From NCBI RefSeq assembly GCF_001612945.1, contig NZ_BDBK01000001.1:558001-622000 (forward strand): a DNA stretch of 64,000 nt, written 5' to 3'. Below are positions 23,647 to 36,907 of this stretch, in pieces; within the stretch, counting starts at the first letter, position 1; each line of letters starts with the position of its first letter. Source of the stretch: Nocardia inohanensis NBRC 100128. Lineage in GTDB: Bacteria; Actinomycetota; Actinomycetes; Mycobacteriales; Mycobacteriaceae. Both the position numbers and the translations under genes were made by a program. Below the pieces are notes generated by a model. The model saw only the letters and a list, made by a program, of their open reading frames with translations. It was not told where the DNA came from and ran no database searches.

Positions 23647-26600
23647 ATGCCGGAGAGAATTCCGCTGACCGCGGCCCAGATCGCGATCTGGCAGTACTGC
23701 CAGCTCAATCCCGCTGTGCCGATGAACATTACGTCGTACGTGGACCTCGAAGGCGATCTCGACCTCGCGGTATTGCGCCAGGCCAGCCTGGACACCGGGC
23801 GTGAGCTCAGTTCCGGATTCGTGCGGTTGGAGCAAGACGCCGACCGGCTGTGGCAGGTGGTGGAGCCGAGCCGGGAAGCGCTCGAATACCTCGATCTGCG
23901 GGCGGAAGCAGATCCGGAGCAGGCGGCGCGCGCATGGATGCGGGACGAAACCGCGCGCCGGCTGGATATTTTCACCGACCGGCTGGTGAGCATGGCGGTG
24001 CTGCGGATCGGGGAGCGGCGGTGGTTCTGGTTCCTGCGCGCGCATCACATCGTGATGGATGGATACGCGGCGATGAACCTGCTGACGCGGGCCGCCGCGC
24101 ATTACTCGGCGTCGACGGCCGGGCGGCCGGTGCCCGAATCCGCCGCGGACCTGCGCGGATTGGTGGAGTACGACCTGGCCTATCCGGGCAGCAGCCGGTT
24201 CCGCACCGATCGTGCGTACTGGCTGGCGCAGCTCGACGGGTACGGCGAACCGGTGAGCCTGGGCCGGCGGAGTGCGCCTCCGGCCGCGGTGAGCACGGTG
24301 ATCGGTGTCGAATTATCGGCGCGGGATTCGGGATTGGCGGCGGCGGCCGAACGGCTGGCGACATCGGACTCGGTGCTGTGCATCGCGGCGTTCGCGGTGT
24401 ATCTGGCGCAGTTGACCGGGACCACCGAGGTCACCCTGAGCCTGCCGGTGGCGGCGCGGACGACGGCGGTGCTGCGCCGATCGGCGGGCATGGTGTCGAA
24501 TGTGGTGCCGTTGCGGCTGCGCATCGGGTATGACGCGACCGTCGCGGAGGTGCTGCGTGAGGTGCGGGTGGCGGTGAGCGGGGCGCTGCGGCATCAGCGG
24601 TACCGGTCCGAGGACATTCGGCGCGATACCACCGGGCCCGGCAATTTCGGGCCACTGATCAATGTGTCGCCGCTGGACGGGGAGATTCGGCTGGGCGAGG
24701 CGACCGGGCAGGTGCAGGTGCTGTCCACGGGTCCGGTGGACGATCTGGTGGCGAGCTTCTACCGGGTGGCGGGGGAGCGGTATCGGATCGTGTTCGAAAC
24801 CAATCCGGAGGTCTACACCGAGAGCGCGGCGCGGCGGCAGCACGGGCGGTTCCTGGAGTTCTTCGGGCGCATGCTGGCGGCGGCCGGTGACGAGCCGGTG
24901 TGGGAGGTGCCGCTGACGGATGCGCGGGAACGTGAGCGCATGCTCATCGACTGGAACGCAACCGATTTCGTGCTGCCCGAGGTGCTGCTGCCCGCATTGC
25001 TGGACGAGCAGGCCGGGCGAACCCCGGATGCGATCGCGGTGCGGGCCGGTGAGTCGGCGCTGACCTATGGCGAGCTGGCGCAGCGGGCGAATCGGCTGGC
25101 GCGGTATCTGATCGCGGCCGGGGTCGGACCGGAATCGCCTGTCGCGCTGGGGATGCGGCGCACGCTCGACGCGGTGATCGCCATGCACGCCGTCATACGG
25201 GCCGGTGGGGCGTGGGTGCCGATCGATCCGGACCATCCGGCCGAACGCATCGCGTACGTGGTGCGCAGCGCGAAACCTGCACTTGCACTGGCTTCTTCGG
25301 CAGATCGACTGGAGCTTCCGGATACCGTGAGCCGAGTCGACATCGACACGCTCACCCTGGATGGGTACTCCGGCGCAACACTTTCCGATGCCGAGCGGCT
25401 TACGCCATTGCGTGGCAGCAATATCGCCTATGTGCTGTTCACCTCGGGTTCGACCGGCACCCCCAAGGGCGTCGCGGTCACGCACGCGGGGCTGGCAAAT
25501 CAACTGCGCTGGATGGTGAACGCGTTCGCCATCGACGCGAGCGATGTCATCCTGCACAAGACGCCCATGACCTTCGACGTGTCGTTCTGGGCGGGGTTCC
25601 TGCCATTGCTGGTGGGGGCCGAGCAGATTCTGGCCACCGACACCGAATATCAGGACCCGGCGCGGGTGGCGGCTCTCGTATCACGGCACGAGGTCACCAT
25701 CACCGATTTCGTGCCGTCGGTGCTGGATGTGTTCTGCACGGTGGCCCAGGCCGGACAGTGCCGGACGCTGCGACAGGTGTTCATAGCCGGTGAAGCGCTG
25801 CCGGGCCATACGGTCGCGGCCTTCCGGGCGCTGAGTTCGGCCCGGCTGCACAACCTGTACGGGCCGACCGAGGCGACGGTCACCTGCACCCACTGGCCGA
25901 TCGCCGCGGCGGACACCGCGACCGTACCGATCGGGGTGCCGCACTGGAACAACCGTGTCTACGTGCTGGATTCACGATTGCGGCCGGTGCCCGTCGGGGT
26001 CGCGGGTGAGTTGTATCTGGCCGGTGCGCAATTGGCGCGCGGATATCTGGGCCGGGCCGACCTCACCGCGGACCGATTCGTCGCCGGCCCGTTCGGTACC
26101 GGTGAACGCATGTACCGCACCGGGGATCTGGTGCGGTGGCGGGAGATCGACGGCGGCGGCGTGCTCGAATATCTGGGCCGCACCGATTTCCAGGTCAAGC
26201 TGCACGGCCTGCGCATCGAGCTGGGCGAGATCGAATCCGCACTGCTGGACACGCCCGGTGTGCGGCAGGCGGCCGCGGCGGTGGTGTCCTCGGCGATCGG
26301 TGACCGGCTGGTCGCCTACGTGGTGCCCGAAACCGGGCAGCAGGTCGATGACGACCTGCGTGAGGGGTTGGCGAAAACCCTGCCCGCCTACATGGTTCCG
26401 TCCTCCGTCATGCGGCTGGACGCACTGCCGTTGACCGCGAGCGGCAAGCTGAACCGGGGCGCGTTGCCGACACCGGTGTTCGACCGACCGGCATTCCGTG
26501 CCCCGTCGTCAGCGGCCGAGCGCAGCATTGCCGAGATCTTCGGTGCGGTACTCGGAGTGGAACGCGTCGGCGCGGACGACGACTTCTTCGACCTCGGCGG

Positions 26601-29600
26601 CGATTCCCTGGCGGCGACCCGGGTGGCGGCCAGAGCGGAAGCGGCACTGGGTGTTCCGGTGCCCGCGCGCCTGCTGTTCGACGCGCACACGGTGGCCGGC
26701 CTCGCGACGGCGCTGGCGGTCACCGGCCCACAGGATTCCGTGCGACCGGCCCTCACCGCCGGTCCCCGGCCCGACCGGCTGCCGCTGTCGTACGCGCAGC
26801 AGCGGATGTGGCTGATCGACCGGTTCGATCCCGGCTCGGCGGCCTACAACATCCCGATCGTGCTGCGGCTGTCCGGTGCGCTGGATATCGTCGCGCTGCG
26901 CCGGGCCGCCGCCGAACTCGTTGCACGGCACGAGGTTCTGCGCACCATGTACCCGCTACCCGAGCCGGACGCGACGGGACCGGTGCAAGTCGTCCTCGAC
27001 GCGGGAGAGGTGACATGGGATCTGTCGCCGGTGCCCATTCCGGCCGAGCGCGTCGCGGACGAAGTGCGTCGTTTCGCCGCCTCCGGTTTCGATGTCACCG
27101 GCGGAGTGCCCCTGCGCACCAAGCTCTTCCAGGTCGGCGATGCCGAGTTCGTGCTCGCTCTGGTAGTCCATCACATCGCCATGGACGGCTGGTCGCTGGG
27201 CCCGCTCAGCCGCGATCTGGTCCTCGCCTACACCGCGCACAGCGGCGGGCAATCACCGCAATGGATTCCGCTGCCCCTGCAATACCCCGATTTCGCGCTC
27301 TGGCAACGGGACCTGCTCGGATCCGGCAAGGATCCGAACTCACTTGCCGGGCAACAACTGTCGTACTGGCGCGCGGTTTTGTCCGGGCTACCCGACCAGC
27401 TCGACCTGCCCGTCGACCGGCCCCGTCCGCCGGCGCAAACCTTCGCGGGCGGACGCATCGACTTCACCGTGCCCGCGGCTGTCCACACGGCACTCGCCCG
27501 CCTGGCCCGCACCGCTGACGCCACCCTGTTCATGGTCCTGCACGCCGCCTTCGCCGCCCTGCTGGCCCGCCTGGCCGGTACCGGCGACATCGTGATCGGC
27601 ACCCCGGTAGCGGGCCGGGGCCGACCCGAACTCGACGACCTCATCGGCATGTTCGTCAACACCCTCGTCCTGCGCACCCGCGTGCGCCCCGAAACCGCCT
27701 TCACCCAACTGCTCTCCACCGCCCGCGAAACCGATCTACAAGCGTTCGCCCATTCGGACCTCCCCTTCGAATGGCTGGTCGAGGATCTGGACCCGCCGCG
27801 TTCGGCCGCCCTGCACCCGCTGTTCCAGGTCATGCTGACCCTGGACAGCTTCAGCGGCACCACCGTCGAACTGCCCGAGCTGACGATCACCGTCCTGGAA
27901 CCGGAGGATCAACCGGCGAAATTCGATCTGGCGCTGAGCATTCGGGAACGAACGGCGCCGGATGGGGAACCGGCCGGCTTGGACGGCGCCTTCGTATTCG
28001 CCCGCGACCTGTTCGACGACGACACCGTGCGGGGCTTCGCCCAGAGGTTCACGTGCCTGCTCGCCGCGATCGCCGCGCACCCGGATCGGCCGGTGGGCGA
28101 CCTCGAGTTGCTGACCCGAGCCGAATACGACCGCTTGACGGCGGCGCCGGTTGCGAACAGCAGCCCGCCGGAAGCGTCGCAGCCCGACGCCGGACTGCTG
28201 CCGGTCTTGCTGACCCGGGGCGTCGCGCTCGGTCGTGAGCGCATCGCGATCCGCTACCGGGGACACTCGACGACCTACGGTGAGCTGGACGACTATTCGT
28301 CGCGGCTGGCACGGGAACTGATCGACCACGGTGTGGGACCGGAGCGTGTCGTCGCCGTCGCGCTACCCCGGTCGCGTGAGATGGTGACCGCCGCCTTCGC
28401 CGTCGCCAAGGCCGGTGGCGCGCCGGTGCCGGTCGACCCCGGCTATCCCGCCGATCGGGTGCGGCACATGATGTCCGATTCCGGTGCCGTCGTCGGTGTT
28501 GCCACCGCCGCGTACGTCGACGGCCTGCCCGCCACCGTCGAGTGGCTGGTGCTGGATGACGCGGCCACCGCCGACCGCATCGCAGACCGCTCACCCGAGC
28601 CGATCACCGACGCTGATCGGCTTGCCCCGCTCCATGATTCACACGCGGCATATGTGATCTACACATCGGGATCCACCGGTAAACCGAAAGGCGTGTGTGT
28701 GACGCACGCCGGTCTGCGCGGGGTGGTGGAGTACACGGCCGGACTGCACCGCCTCGCTGCCGGCGATCGATTCCTGCACGTTTGCAGCCCGAGCTTCGAT
28801 CCGTCGGTGCTGGAGTGGTTGTGCGCGTTCACCGTCGGCGCGACCCTGGTGATCGTGCCGCCGGAGATCATCGGCGGCACCGAATTGACCGAGTTGCTGC
28901 GCGCCGAGGCGGTCACCAACGCCATCGTCCCGACCGCCGTATTGAGCACGATGGATCCGGCGGGTCTCGACCGGCTGGCGGTGGTCCAGGTGGGCGGCGA
29001 TGTCACGACCCCCGAGATGCTCGCGAAATGGCAGCCGGGCCGCCGGTACTTCAATGCCTACGGCCCCACCGAGGCGACCGTGTTCGTGTCGATGGCGGAA
29101 TTGACGGCGGGACGGCGGATTACGATCGGCACACCGATGCCGGGCATCGCGATGTACGTGCTCGACGCACGGTTGCGGCCGGTACCGCCGGGCGTGGTGG
29201 GGGAGCTGTACCTCGCGGGCGCGGGCCTGGCGCGCGGGTACCAGGACCGTGCCGGCCTGACCGCGCAGCGTTTCGTCGCCGGTCCGTGGGGCGAGCCCGG
29301 GTCGCGCATGTACCGCACCGGCGACTTGGCGCGCTGGGTCGCGGCGGGTGAGCGCCGGGACGGCGGCACCGGAACACCGGACCTGGCGCTCGAGTTCGTG
29401 GGCCGCACCGACTTCCAGGTGAAGATCCGTGGATTCCGCATCGAACTCGGCGAGATCGACGCCGTCTTGGGCGCGCACCCGGAGGTGGACTTCGCGGTCA
29501 CTATCGGCCGCGAAACCGGTTCGGAGGCGGCACGATTGGTGTCGTACGTGCTCCCGGCAGCGGGTCGCGCGCCGGCGCCCGCCGCGTTGATCACACACGC

Positions 29601-32600
29601 GGCCCGCACGCTACCCGCGCATATGGTGCCCGCGGCGGTGGTCGTGCTCGATGAGATCCCGCTGACGCCGGTCGGCAAACTGGATCGCGCCGCCCTGCCG
29701 GAACCCGCGTTCACCACGGCGGCGTTCCGTGCGCCGTCGACACCATTGGAGTGGACGGTCGCGCAGGCGTTCGCCGAGGTTCTCGCCACCGAGCCCATCG
29801 GCGCGGATGACGACTTCTTCGCGCTCGGCGGCAATTCCGTGCTGGCGGCCCGGTTGCTGGCGCGCATCGGCGCGGCCACCGGAACCCGGCTGCCGATACG
29901 GCTGCTGTTCGAGGCATCGACGGTGGCGTTGCTCGCCGAACGAGTGGCCCGGCAGCACCGGGGCGACCGCGTCGCCTTGGTCGCCGGTCCACGCCCCGAC
30001 CCGCTTCCGCTCTCGGCGGCCCAGCAGCGGATGTGGCTGCTGGGCCAGGTCGATCCGGCGGGCGGGCTGTACAACATTCCCGTAGCCGTGCGGCTCACCG
30101 GCGAACTCGACACCGCCGCCTTGCGATCGGCGGTCGTCGATGTGATGACCCGGCACGAGGTGCTGCGCACCAGCTATCCGCCCGACCCCGCCGGTCTCGC
30201 CCGTCAGGAGATCCTGCCGATCGAGCAGGCGGCCGTCGCGCTGACACCCGAGATCATCGCGGCCGAGGAGCTGCCCGCCCGCCTCACCGAGCTCGCGGTG
30301 CGCGGCTTCGATGTCACCTGCGAAATACCTTTGCGTGCGGCGCTTCTGGAGATCAGCTCGGCCGGGCATGCCGCCAGCGAGTACATCCTGATGTTCGTGG
30401 CGCACCACATCAGCGCCGACGGCTGGTCCATGGGGCCGCTCACCCGGGATGTCATGCGCGCCTACGCCGCCCGGGCCGCCGGTCGCGCACCCGAATGGGA
30501 GCCGCTGGCGGTGCAGTACGCCGACTACACGCGCTGGCATCACGAAACACTGGGCAGCGCAGACGATCCCGGTTCGCAAGCCGCCGTCCAGCTCGGCTAC
30601 TGGCGCGCGGCGCTGGCGGAGCTGCCGGTGGAATCCACCTTCCCCGGTGATCGCGACCGGCCGCGCGTGCTCTCGACCGCCGGTGGCAGCATTCGCTTCA
30701 AGATCGACACCGAGATCGCACGGGGATTGGACGCGGTCGCCGCGGCGCACGGCGTCACCGTGTTCATGGTCGTACACGCCGCCCTGGCGGTGCTGCTCGC
30801 CCGGCTCTCGGGAGCTGCGGACATCGCCATCGGCACACCCGTCGCGGGGCGCGGTGAGGCCGAACTCGACGATCTGATCGGCATGTTCGTCAATACCGTG
30901 GTGCTGCGCTCCCGCATCGACCCGGCGGAGTCCTTCGCCGCGCTGCTGTCCCGGCAACGCGATACGGACCTGGCGGCCTTCGCGCACGCCGATCTCCCGT
31001 TCGACGATGTGGTGGACGGCGTAGCGCCCGAGCGTTCGACCGCCCGCACCCCGCTGTTCCAGGTGGCCTTGGCTTTCCAGAACCTGCCCGAGACCGGTTT
31101 CGAACTGCCCGGACTGCGAGCCGACGTCGTGGAGCTGCCCCGGACCTCGGAGAAGTTCGATATGACCGTCACCATCACCGGTACCGGCGATGCGATGGCC
31201 GGTGAAATCTCCTATGCCACCGACCTGTTCGACGAGGACACCGCGCGCCGGATCGGTGACCGCCTGCTCCGGGTGCTGGCCGGTGTCGCCGCCGACCCGG
31301 AGGTGATGGTCGGCGATATCGACACCTTGCTGGACGGCGAACGGGAAACCCTGCTCGCGGCGGCGCAGCGCCCCGGTATCGAACCAACGGGCAGCACGCT
31401 CACCGATCTCGTCGATGCGCGATGCCGAGCGTATCCGGACGCGATCGCCATCCGCGCCGGGAATACCGCCCTCACCTACGGGCAGCTGTCGCGGCGGGCC
31501 GATCGCACCGCGCGCCGCCTGGTCGAGCAGGGCATCGGACCGGGCTCGCTGGTCGCGGTCGCACTCGAACGCACGGTGGAGATGCCGGTGGCGCTGCTGG
31601 CGGTATTGCGTGCCGGGGCGGCCTATCTCCCGATCGACCCGGCGTACCCGGCGGGCCGCATCGAATTCGTGCTCACCGACGCCGCCCCGGGTTGCGTGCT
31701 GACGACGGACCGGCTCCGCACCGCCCTGCCGATCGGGGATATCCCGGTCGTGGTCGTCGAATCCGCGGACAGCGCGGTGGAATTCACGGCTCGAAAGCCG
31801 CTGCCGGACGATCCGGCCTACGTCATCTACACCTCGGGCTCCACGGGCCTGCCCAAGGGCGTCGAGGTCAGCCACCGCAATGTGGTGCAGCTGCTGGCGA
31901 ACACGGTGCCGTTGTTCGAGCTCGGCCCCGCCGACGTGTGGACCGTATTCCACTCCTTCGCCTTCGATTTCGCGGTCTGGGAGCTGTGGGGCGCACTCGC
32001 CACCGGCGGCTCGGCGGTGATCGTCGACCAGATGACCTCGCGGTCCCCGGATCGCTTCCGCGACTTGCTGATCCGCGAACACGTCACCGTGCTGAGCCAG
32101 ACCCCGTCGGCGTTCCATCAGCTCGATGCGGCCGACCGTGACGCCGGAGCGGGTGAGCTGGGACTGCGGTATGTGATCTTCGGCGGGGAAGCCCTGCATG
32201 CCCGGCAACTCGCCGACTGGTTCCGCCGGTACCCGCCCGGCAGGCCGCGGCTGATCAATATGTACGGCATCACCGAGACCACCGTGCACGTGACGGTGCA
32301 GCCGATCGACGGCGCGGATTCGCCCGCGAGCGTGATCGGGCACGGATTGCCCGGTGTCGGAGTTCTCCTGCTGGACAACCGGCTTCAGCCGGTCCCGGCG
32401 AACGTGACCGGAGAGATCCAGGTGGCCGGAGCGCAGCTGGCGCGCGGCTACCGGGGCCGGCCCGGACTGACCGCGACGCGGTTCGTGGCCAACCCGTACG
32501 GCCCGCCCGGATCGCGCATGTACCGGTCGGGTGACCTCGGCCGCAACCGGCGAGGCGAGCTCGAATACATGGGGCGCGCCGACCATCAGGTCCAATTGCG

Positions 32601-34389
32601 GGGATTCCGAATCGAATTGGGTGAGATCGAAGCGGTGCTGGCCGAGGCGACAGGCGTCGCCGAAGCCAGGGTGATCGTGCGTCAGGATCGTCTGCTCGCC
32701 TACATTCGAGCCACGGGTGAAACCGGAGACCTGTACGAAGGGCTCGCGCTGCGGCTGCCGCAGCACATGATTCCGGCCGCGATCACGCCGGTCGACAGCT
32801 GGCCGCTCACCGTCAACGGCAAGCTCGACATCCAAGCGCTTCCGGCCCCGGACTTCACGGCGCGATCCACCGGCCGTGCACCGCGCACCGACCGCGAGAT
32901 CGCCTTCGCCGCCGTCTTCGCGGAGGTGCTCGCCCTGCCGGCGATCGGCGCGGACGACGACTTCTTCGGCATGGGCGGCGATTCCCTGGGCGCGGTACGC
33001 CTGCGGTCCCGGATTCGTGAAGTGCTGGGCGAGGAAGTCACCGTGCAGGAGGTGTTCGAGGCCCGCACCGTCGCCGCCCTCGCCGCACTGCCGGCGCGCC
33101 GAGCCGAGCTGCCCACCCGTGCCGCGACCCGCCTCGCCGACACCGTTCCGCTGTCGTATCCGCAGCGAAGACTGCTGGAGCTCAACGCATCCGAGCGCCA
33201 GGCCACCGGTCCCGGCCGCGTATACGTCTTCTCGCTGCGAGTGTCCGGCCCGATACACCCGGAGAACGTCCGGCAGGCCGTCACCGATCTAGCGGGCCGC
33301 CACGAAATCCTGCGCACTGTCTTCCCCGGTCGGCAGGTCGTATTGCCCAGCGGGACAATCGATTACGAAGTCGTGCGGACCGGAGACACGCAGGCGGCCG
33401 TCATCGCCTGCGCGAACCGGCCCTTCGATGTGCGGACCGAGGTTCCGCTGCGCGTCCGGCTGTACCCGATCGACGCCGACAGCGCCCACCTGCTGATCAT
33501 GCTGCATCACATGGCCGCCGACGGCTGGTCGGCCGCACCGCTGATCCAGGACCTCGCCACCGCCCTGCCGGCCCGCGCTTCGGGCACCGCGCCGGAGTGG
33601 CAGCCGATCCCCATCCAGTACTCCGCGCACGCCACCTGGCAGCAGCGGCTGGTCGACGGCCTCGGTCACACCCCGCCGATCGATCGCCAATTCGCCTACT
33701 GGACAGCGCAGCTCGAAAACCTTCCCGAAGCCCCGGCCCTCCTGCACCGCCCGGATTCCGCGCCGCACCCGACGGCGGGCCGGATCCACCTCGGGCTCGG
33801 CGAACCCCGCTATCGCAGCTTGGAAGCCACCGCCGCCGCACACGACGCCAGCGTCTACATGCTCGTCCACACCGCATTCGCATTGACGCTCAGCGAATTC
33901 GGGCTGGGAAACGATCTCGCCATCTGCGCGCCCACCGCGGGCCGCACCGAGCCGGGCATGGAATCGGCCATCGGGCGCTTCACCAACTTCCTGGTTCTGC
34001 GCACCGACCTCACCGGCGACCCGGCTTTCCCCGAGCTGCTGGGCCGAGTTCGCCGAATCACCCTGTCCGCCCTCGACAATCAGGACATCCCCTTCGAATT
34101 CCTCACCGATCACCCGGATATCCGCCGGCGCCTGCGTATCCGGCTGGCTTTCCAGAACATCCCCACCGCCGACCTGGACCGCTCCGGCCTGCCCGCGCAG
34201 TGGGATCCGCTACCCGTCACCGCCCCGGCCGATTTCGACCTCTCGCTGATCCTGTTCGAGGTCCCCGATGACGCCGGCCGCACCCGATCGCTCTACGGCC
34301 AGCTGGAGTACGCCACCGATGTCCTCGATGCCGAGACCGTCACCAGGATGCGGAACCGGTTCGAGGAGATCCTCGCCGCCGTCAGCTGA
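23647..34389 (+). CDS. Trimodular non-ribosomal peptide synthetase, C-A-PCP x3 plus terminal C
   Basis: A 3580-residue assembly-line enzyme. Approximate domains: C1 1-420 (HHIVMDGY at 133), A1 440-930, PCP1 with Ser987, C2 1035-1470 (HHIAMDGWS at 1175), A2 1510-2000, PCP2 with Ser2064, C3 2115-2550 (HHISADGWS at 2253), A3 2570-3040, PCP3 with Ser3113, C4 3155-3580 (HHMAADGWS at 3287). The ATP-binding loops SGSTG(T/K/L)PKG are intact in all A domains. The A3 pocket reads like threonine. A1 is serine-like with changes; A2 is unassigned. There is no thioesterase, reductase or MbtH-like gene nearby. The start is ATG 23647. The 3' end overlaps the nuclease gene by 8 bases. Confidence 0.9.
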   Translation: MPERIPLTAAQIAIWQYCQLNPAVPMNITSYVDLEGDLDLAVLRQASLDTGRELSSGFVRLEQDADRLWQVVEPSREALEYLDLRAEADPEQAARAWMRDETARRLDIFTDRLVSMAVLRIGERRWFWFLRAHHIVMDGYAAMNLLTRAAAHYSASTAGRPVPESAADLRGLVEYDLAYPGSSRFRTDRAYWLAQLDGYGEPVSLGRRSAPPAAVSTVIGVELSARDSGLAAAAERLATSDSVLCIAAFAVYLAQLTGTTEVTLSLPVAARTTAVLRRSAGMVSNVVPLRLRIGYDATVAEVLREVRVAVSGALRHQRYRSEDIRRDTTGPGNFGPLINVSPLDGEIRLGEATGQVQVLSTGPVDDLVASFYRVAGERYRIVFETNPEVYTESAARRQHGRFLEFFGRMLAAAGDEPVWEVPLTDARERERMLIDWNATDFVLPEVLLPALLDEQAGRTPDAIAVRAGESALTYGELAQRANRLARYLIAAGVGPESPVALGMRRTLDAVIAMHAVIRAGGAWVPIDPDHPAERIAYVVRSAKPALALASSADRLELPDTVSRVDIDTLTLDGYSGATLSDAERLTPLRGSNIAYVLFTSGSTGTPKGVAVTHAGLANQLRWMVNAFAIDASDVILHKTPMTFDVSFWAGFLPLLVGAEQILATDTEYQDPARVAALVSRHEVTITDFVPSVLDVFCTVAQAGQCRTLRQVFIAGEALPGHTVAAFRALSSARLHNLYGPTEATVTCTHWPIAAADTATVPIGVPHWNNRVYVLDSRLRPVPVGVAGELYLAGAQLARGYLGRADLTADRFVAGPFGTGERMYRTGDLVRWREIDGGGVLEYLGRTDFQVKLHGLRIELGEIESALLDTPGVRQAAAAVVSSAIGDRLVAYVVPETGQQVDDDLREGLAKTLPAYMVPSSVMRLDALPLTASGKLNRGALPTPVFDRPAFRAPSSAAERSIAEIFGAVLGVERVGADDDFFDLGGDSLAATRVAARAEAALGVPVPARLLFDAHTVAGLATALAVTGPQDSVRPALTAGPRPDRLPLSYAQQRMWLIDRFDPGSAAYNIPIVLRLSGALDIVALRRAAAELVARHEVLRTMYPLPEPDATGPVQVVLDAGEVTWDLSPVPIPAERVADEVRRFAASGFDVTGGVPLRTKLFQVGDAEFVLALVVHHIAMDGWSLGPLSRDLVLAYTAHSGGQSPQWIPLPLQYPDFALWQRDLLGSGKDPNSLAGQQLSYWRAVLSGLPDQLDLPVDRPRPPAQTFAGGRIDFTVPAAVHTALARLARTADATLFMVLHAAFAALLARLAGTGDIVIGTPVAGRGRPELDDLIGMFVNTLVLRTRVRPETAFTQLLSTARETDLQAFAHSDLPFEWLVEDLDPPRSAALHPLFQVMLTLDSFSGTTVELPELTITVLEPEDQPAKFDLALSIRERTAPDGEPAGLDGAFVFARDLFDDDTVRGFAQRFTCLLAAIAAHPDRPVGDLELLTRAEYDRLTAAPVANSSPPEASQPDAGLLPVLLTRGVALGRERIAIRYRGHSTTYGELDDYSSRLARELIDHGVGPERVVAVALPRSREMVTAAFAVAKAGGAPVPVDPGYPADRVRHMMSDSGAVVGVATAAYVDGLPATVEWLVLDDAATADRIADRSPEPITDADRLAPLHDSHAAYVIYTSGSTGKPKGVCVTHAGLRGVVEYTAGLHRLAAGDRFLHVCSPSFDPSVLEWLCAFTVGATLVIVPPEIIGGTELTELLRAEAVTNAIVPTAVLSTMDPAGLDRLAVVQVGGDVTTPEMLAKWQPGRRYFNAYGPTEATVFVSMAELTAGRRITIGTPMPGIAMYVLDARLRPVPPGVVGELYLAGAGLARGYQDRAGLTAQRFVAGPWGEPGSRMYRTGDLARWVAAGERRDGGTGTPDLALEFVGRTDFQVKIRGFRIELGEIDAVLGAHPEVDFAVTIGRETGSEAARLVSYVLPAAGRAPAPAALITHAARTLPAHMVPAAVVVLDEIPLTPVGKLDRAALPEPAFTTAAFRAPSTPLEWTVAQAFAEVLATEPIGADDDFFALGGNSVLAARLLARIGAATGTRLPIRLLFEASTVALLAERVARQHRGDRVALVAGPRPDPLPLSAAQQRMWLLGQVDPAGGLYNIPVAVRLTGELDTAALRSAVVDVMTRHEVLRTSYPPDPAGLARQEILPIEQAAVALTPEIIAAEELPARLTELAVRGFDVTCEIPLRAALLEISSAGHAASEYILMFVAHHISADGWSMGPLTRDVMRAYAARAAGRAPEWEPLAVQYADYTRWHHETLGSADDPGSQAAVQLGYWRAALAELPVESTFPGDRDRPRVLSTAGGSIRFKIDTEIARGLDAVAAAHGVTVFMVVHAALAVLLARLSGAADIAIGTPVAGRGEAELDDLIGMFVNTVVLRSRIDPAESFAALLSRQRDTDLAAFAHADLPFDDVVDGVAPERSTARTPLFQVALAFQNLPETGFELPGLRADVVELPRTSEKFDMTVTITGTGDAMAGEISYATDLFDEDTARRIGDRLLRVLAGVAADPEVMVGDIDTLLDGERETLLAAAQRPGIEPTGSTLTDLVDARCRAYPDAIAIRAGNTALTYGQLSRRADRTARRLVEQGIGPGSLVAVALERTVEMPVALLAVLRAGAAYLPIDPAYPAGRIEFVLTDAAPGCVLTTDRLRTALPIGDIPVVVVESADSAVEFTARKPLPDDPAYVIYTSGSTGLPKGVEVSHRNVVQLLANTVPLFELGPADVWTVFHSFAFDFAVWELWGALATGGSAVIVDQMTSRSPDRFRDLLIREHVTVLSQTPSAFHQLDAADRDAGAGELGLRYVIFGGEALHARQLADWFRRYPPGRPRLINMYGITETTVHVTVQPIDGADSPASVIGHGLPGVGVLLLDNRLQPVPANVTGEIQVAGAQLARGYRGRPGLTATRFVANPYGPPGSRMYRSGDLGRNRRGELEYMGRADHQVQLRGFRIELGEIEAVLAEATGVAEARVIVRQDRLLAYIRATGETGDLYEGLALRLPQHMIPAAITPVDSWPLTVNGKLDIQALPAPDFTARSTGRAPRTDREIAFAAVFAEVLALPAIGADDDFFGMGGDSLGAVRLRSRIREVLGEEVTVQEVFEARTVAALAALPARRAELPTRAATRLADTVPLSYPQRRLLELNASERQATGPGRVYVFSLRVSGPIHPENVRQAVTDLAGRHEILRTVFPGRQVVLPSGTIDYEVVRTGDTQAAVIACANRPFDVRTEVPLRVRLYPIDADSAHLLIMLHHMAADGWSAAPLIQDLATALPARASGTAPEWQPIPIQYSAHATWQQRLVDGLGHTPPIDRQFAYWTAQLENLPEAPALLHRPDSAPHPTAGRIHLGLGEPRYRSLEATAAAHDASVYMLVHTAFALTLSEFGLGNDLAICAPTAGRTEPGMESAIGRFTNFLVLRTDLTGDPAFPELLGRVRRITLSALDNQDIPFEFLTDHPDIRRRLRIRLAFQNIPTADLDRSGLPAQWDPLPVTAPADFDLSLILFEVPDDAGRTRSLYGQLEYATDVLDAETVTRMRNRFEEILAAVS

Positions 34390-35548
34390 TATCGAGGTCG
34401 GCGAAGACCGCGGCATGGTCCGAGGCGGCCTGCTGCGGTCCCTCGATGGTGTCGAAGTGCGGGAACAGGGTGCCGTGCACGCCGCCCCAGACACCCTTGC
34501 GGAAGATGCCCCCGCCACGGGCCCGCGCGAACAGGCTGGGCGACAACAGGATGTAGTCGATCTTCTGGTGGGCGGTGCCATTGCCCAGGGTGCCGGGCCG
34601 TCCGCCGTCGTCGAAGCCGTGGACCGCACTGATATCGGTGAGGTCGGTGGCGGCCAGCAGCGGCTGCAACGGGTCACTGTCGGGGGTGTCGTTGAAATCG
34701 CCCAGCACCACCACGTGCTCGACGCCCTCGTCCCGCAGCCGGTGATAGATCTTCGCCACCTGCTCGGCCTGCTGCTTGCGGCGCTGGTCGCTGGCGGACT
34801 GGTGGCCGCCGAACTTGCTCTTGAGATGGTTCACCAGAATCACGAACGACTCACCCGCCAGCCCACTGTCGGCCGGGAACCGGAAACGATATTCGGGGCA
34901 GTCGCGGCTGAAGACGCGATCCTCGATCGGCCCGTCGTCCACATGGGAGCGAATGTCCTGCAACGGATACCGGTCGGTGCAGACGATACCGACGTCGATG
35001 CCGCGCTTGTCATTGCCGTCGATCAGCATGACGTGCGGATACCGGGGGTCGCCGTTGTCATCGCGGATCAGGGTGAACCCGAACCGTTGCAGCGTATTCC
35101 GGTCCTCGGCCTCCACCACGCCCACGATGTCCGCGCCGATCTCGGTGAAGACCCGCGCGGTATTAGCCATGGCGGTCGAATCGGTGCGGTCCTTGATCAG
35201 CTCGACCCAGCCCACCCAGTCCTGGCGGCCGTCGGCCACCACGAAGATGTCGTCCGCGCCGCCGTCCCGGGGGCGTTTCAGCAGCTGCCCGCGGATCCGG
35301 CGCAGCACCGCGAAGGTGTCCGGGCGCTCCACATCGCCGTCGTCGAGCAGCAGTTTCAATACTTTCAGCAGGCGCAGGATCTCGTCCTTGTCGGCCGCCG
35401 AATAGGTTTCGTGCTCGAACAGTTCATTGACCCTGGTGTAGGCGTCCAGCACCGGATCCGCGACCCCGGGCGGCGCGCCCAGCACCCGCGCCCGGGAGAA
35501 GAGGTTCTCCACATTGAAGGAGGCGATTCGAATTCGGTCGGTAGCCAT
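34382..35548 (-). CDS. Endonuclease/exonuclease/phosphatase family protein
   Basis: About 388 residues of the DNase I-like fold. FNVENLF near residue 12 (the metal-binding Asn), [11 protein letters not shown] (Glu), [22 protein letters not shown] (Asp/Asn) and ASDHAAVF (the final Asp-His) are the conserved metal and catalytic residues. The length and the insertion after the first strand are like bacterial secreted or cytosolic nucleases and phosphatases, but no signal peptide is visible. The ATG at 35548 is chosen over 35581 because the fold begins right after it. The substrate is unknown. It is convergent with the NRPS. Confidence 0.8.
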   Translation of the reverse strand: MATDRIRIASFNVENLFSRARVLGAPPGVADPVLDAYTRVNELFEHETYSAADKDEILRLLKVLKLLLDDGDVERPDTFAVLRRIRGQLLKRPRDGGADDIFVVADGRQDWVGWVELIKDRTDSTAMANTARVFTEIGADIVGVVEAEDRNTLQRFGFTLIRDDNGDPRYPHVMLIDGNDKRGIDVGIVCTDRYPLQDIRSHVDDGPIEDRVFSRDCPEYRFRFPADSGLAGESFVILVNHLKSKFGGHQSASDQRRKQQAEQVAKIYHRLRDEGVEHVVVLGDFNDTPDSDPLQPLLAATDLTDISAVHGFDDGGRPGTLGNGTAHQKIDYILLSPSLFARARGGGIFRKGVWGGVHGTLFPHFDTIEGPQQAASDHAAVFADLDIS

Positions 35549-35624
35549 GGCAGCGCTCCACCGGTCGCAGGGCTCGAGCATGATCGCTCGACACCCAGTC
35601 TGACACCGCCACGCGGGTGCCGAG

Positions 35625-35642
35625 CGAGTAGCGGGCTACTCG
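35625..35642. terminator. Short hairpin downstream of the peptidase gene
   Basis: CGAGTAGC (35625-35632) and GCTACTCG (35635-35642) form a palindrome in the 129-base gap between the M20 and nuclease genes. It could end the upstream transcript, but the loop is very tight. Confidence 0.3.
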
Positions 35643-35677
35643 AAAACGCGGCCGGTGGCACGCGGGTCAGCGTGAAC

Positions 35678-36907
35678 TCACGCCGCGCCCGCCACGAGTT
35701 CGGAGCGGGCCGCGGTCACCATCGCGCGAATGGCGGGCGGCAGGGTGTGCTCGGGGTCGGGGGCGAAGCGCGGGGAGTGATTGGCGGGGAAGCGTTCCGG
35801 CAGGGTGTGCTCGGTGAGCATGAGCTGCTGGTCGGCTTCGGTGAAGCGAGCCGGGTCGACGCCGCCGATATGCCAGAACACCGACGGGCAGCCGGCCGCG
35901 GTGCCGAACAGGCCGAAATCCTCGCTGCCGGTGAGCGGATTGGTCAACGGCAGGGTCGGTACGCCGCCGGCGGTGAGGGTCGCGATCAGGCGATCGGTGT
36001 CCTCGGGGGTGTTCACGGTGACCGGGAAAGCGTCGTAGAACTCGACTTTCGCGGGCTGCGGCGCACCGGCGGCCTCGGCCTCGGCGGCGGTGACGCGTTC
36101 GATGGCATCGAGCATGCGCCGGCGGGTGGTGGGGGAGAAGGTGCGCAGGGTCAGCAGCAGTTCGGCCGATTCGGCGATGATGTTCGGGCGGGTGCCCACA
36201 TGCAGTGCACCCGGGGTGAGGATCGGGGAATTGGGCAGCGAAGACTGCTGGGCCGCCAGGGCTTGCAGGCGCAGCACCAGCGAGGCTGCCATGACGAGCG
36301 GGTTCACCGCGGCGTGCGGCATGGAGCCGTGACCACCGGAACCGGTGAGCAGCACGCGGATCGAATCGGAGGCGGCCATCAGGACACCGCCGCGGGTGAC
36401 CGCCAGACCGGCGGGCATCGGTCCGACGTGCTGGCCGAGCACGATGCGCGGGGCCGGGAAGCGGTCGAGCAGACCATCGTTCAGCATGCCCTGGGCGCCC
36501 GCGCCGGTCTCCTCGGCGGGCTGGAAGATCGCCACCACGGTGCCGGGCAGAGCGGGACCGGCGGCCAGTTCGGCGCAGGCGGCCAGCAGGGCGGTGACGT
36601 GCACATCGTGGCCGCAGGCGTGCATGACGCCCGGATTGCGGGAGGCGTAGTCGAGATCGGTCTGCTCCTGCACCGGGAGCGCGTCCATATCGGCACGCAG
36701 CCACACCACCGGTCCCGGACCGCCGTGCAGTACACCCACCACGCCGGTGCCGCCGACGCCCGGGGTGACCTCCCAGCCCGGCATGGCGCGGAGTTCGTCC
36801 GCGACCAGCCGCGCGGTGGCGTGCTCCTGGCCGGACAGCTCGGGATGGGCGTGCAGTTGGCGGTACACCTGCTGCCAGTGCGTGTGCTCCGGGTTCGGCT
36901 GGTTCAT
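35678..36907 (-). CDS. M20 family amidohydrolase/peptidase
   Basis: A 409-residue zinc hydrolase of the N-acyl-amino-acid amidohydrolase (hippurate hydrolase-like) group. It would remove acyl groups from amino acids or cut small peptides in the cytoplasm. The metal-site motifs are all present: LRADMDALPV, MHACGHDVHVT, IFQPAEETGAGAQGM and TGSEDFGLF, plus the lid-domain GSGGHGSMPH. The start ATG at 36907 overlaps the transporter stop as ATGA, so translation is coupled to the transporter. Together with the Lrp-type regulator this looks like an import-and-hydrolyse unit. Confidence 0.85.
   Translation of the reverse strand: MNQPNPEHTHWQQVYRQLHAHPELSGQEHATARLVADELRAMPGWEVTPGVGGTGVVGVLHGGPGPVVWLRADMDALPVQEQTDLDYASRNPGVMHACGHDVHVTALLAACAELAAGPALPGTVVAIFQPAEETGAGAQGMLNDGLLDRFPAPRIVLGQHVGPMPAGLAVTRGGVLMAASDSIRVLLTGSGGHGSMPHAAVNPLVMAASLVLRLQALAAQQSSLPNSPILTPGALHVGTRPNIIAESAELLLTLRTFSPTTRRRMLDAIERVTAAEAEAAGAPQPAKVEFYDAFPVTVNTPEDTDRLIATLTAGGVPTLPLTNPLTGSEDFGLFGTAAGCPSVFWHIGGVDPARFTEADQQLMLTEHTLPERFPANHSPRFAPDPEHTLPPAIRAMVTAARSELVAGAA

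Noticed and set aside
29611..33258. 1215-residue antisense frame inside the NRPS
   Set aside because: It is a mirror of codon bias in GC-rich DNA, rich in Arg, Gln, Gly and His, with no domain. The sense strand encodes clear NRPS motifs.
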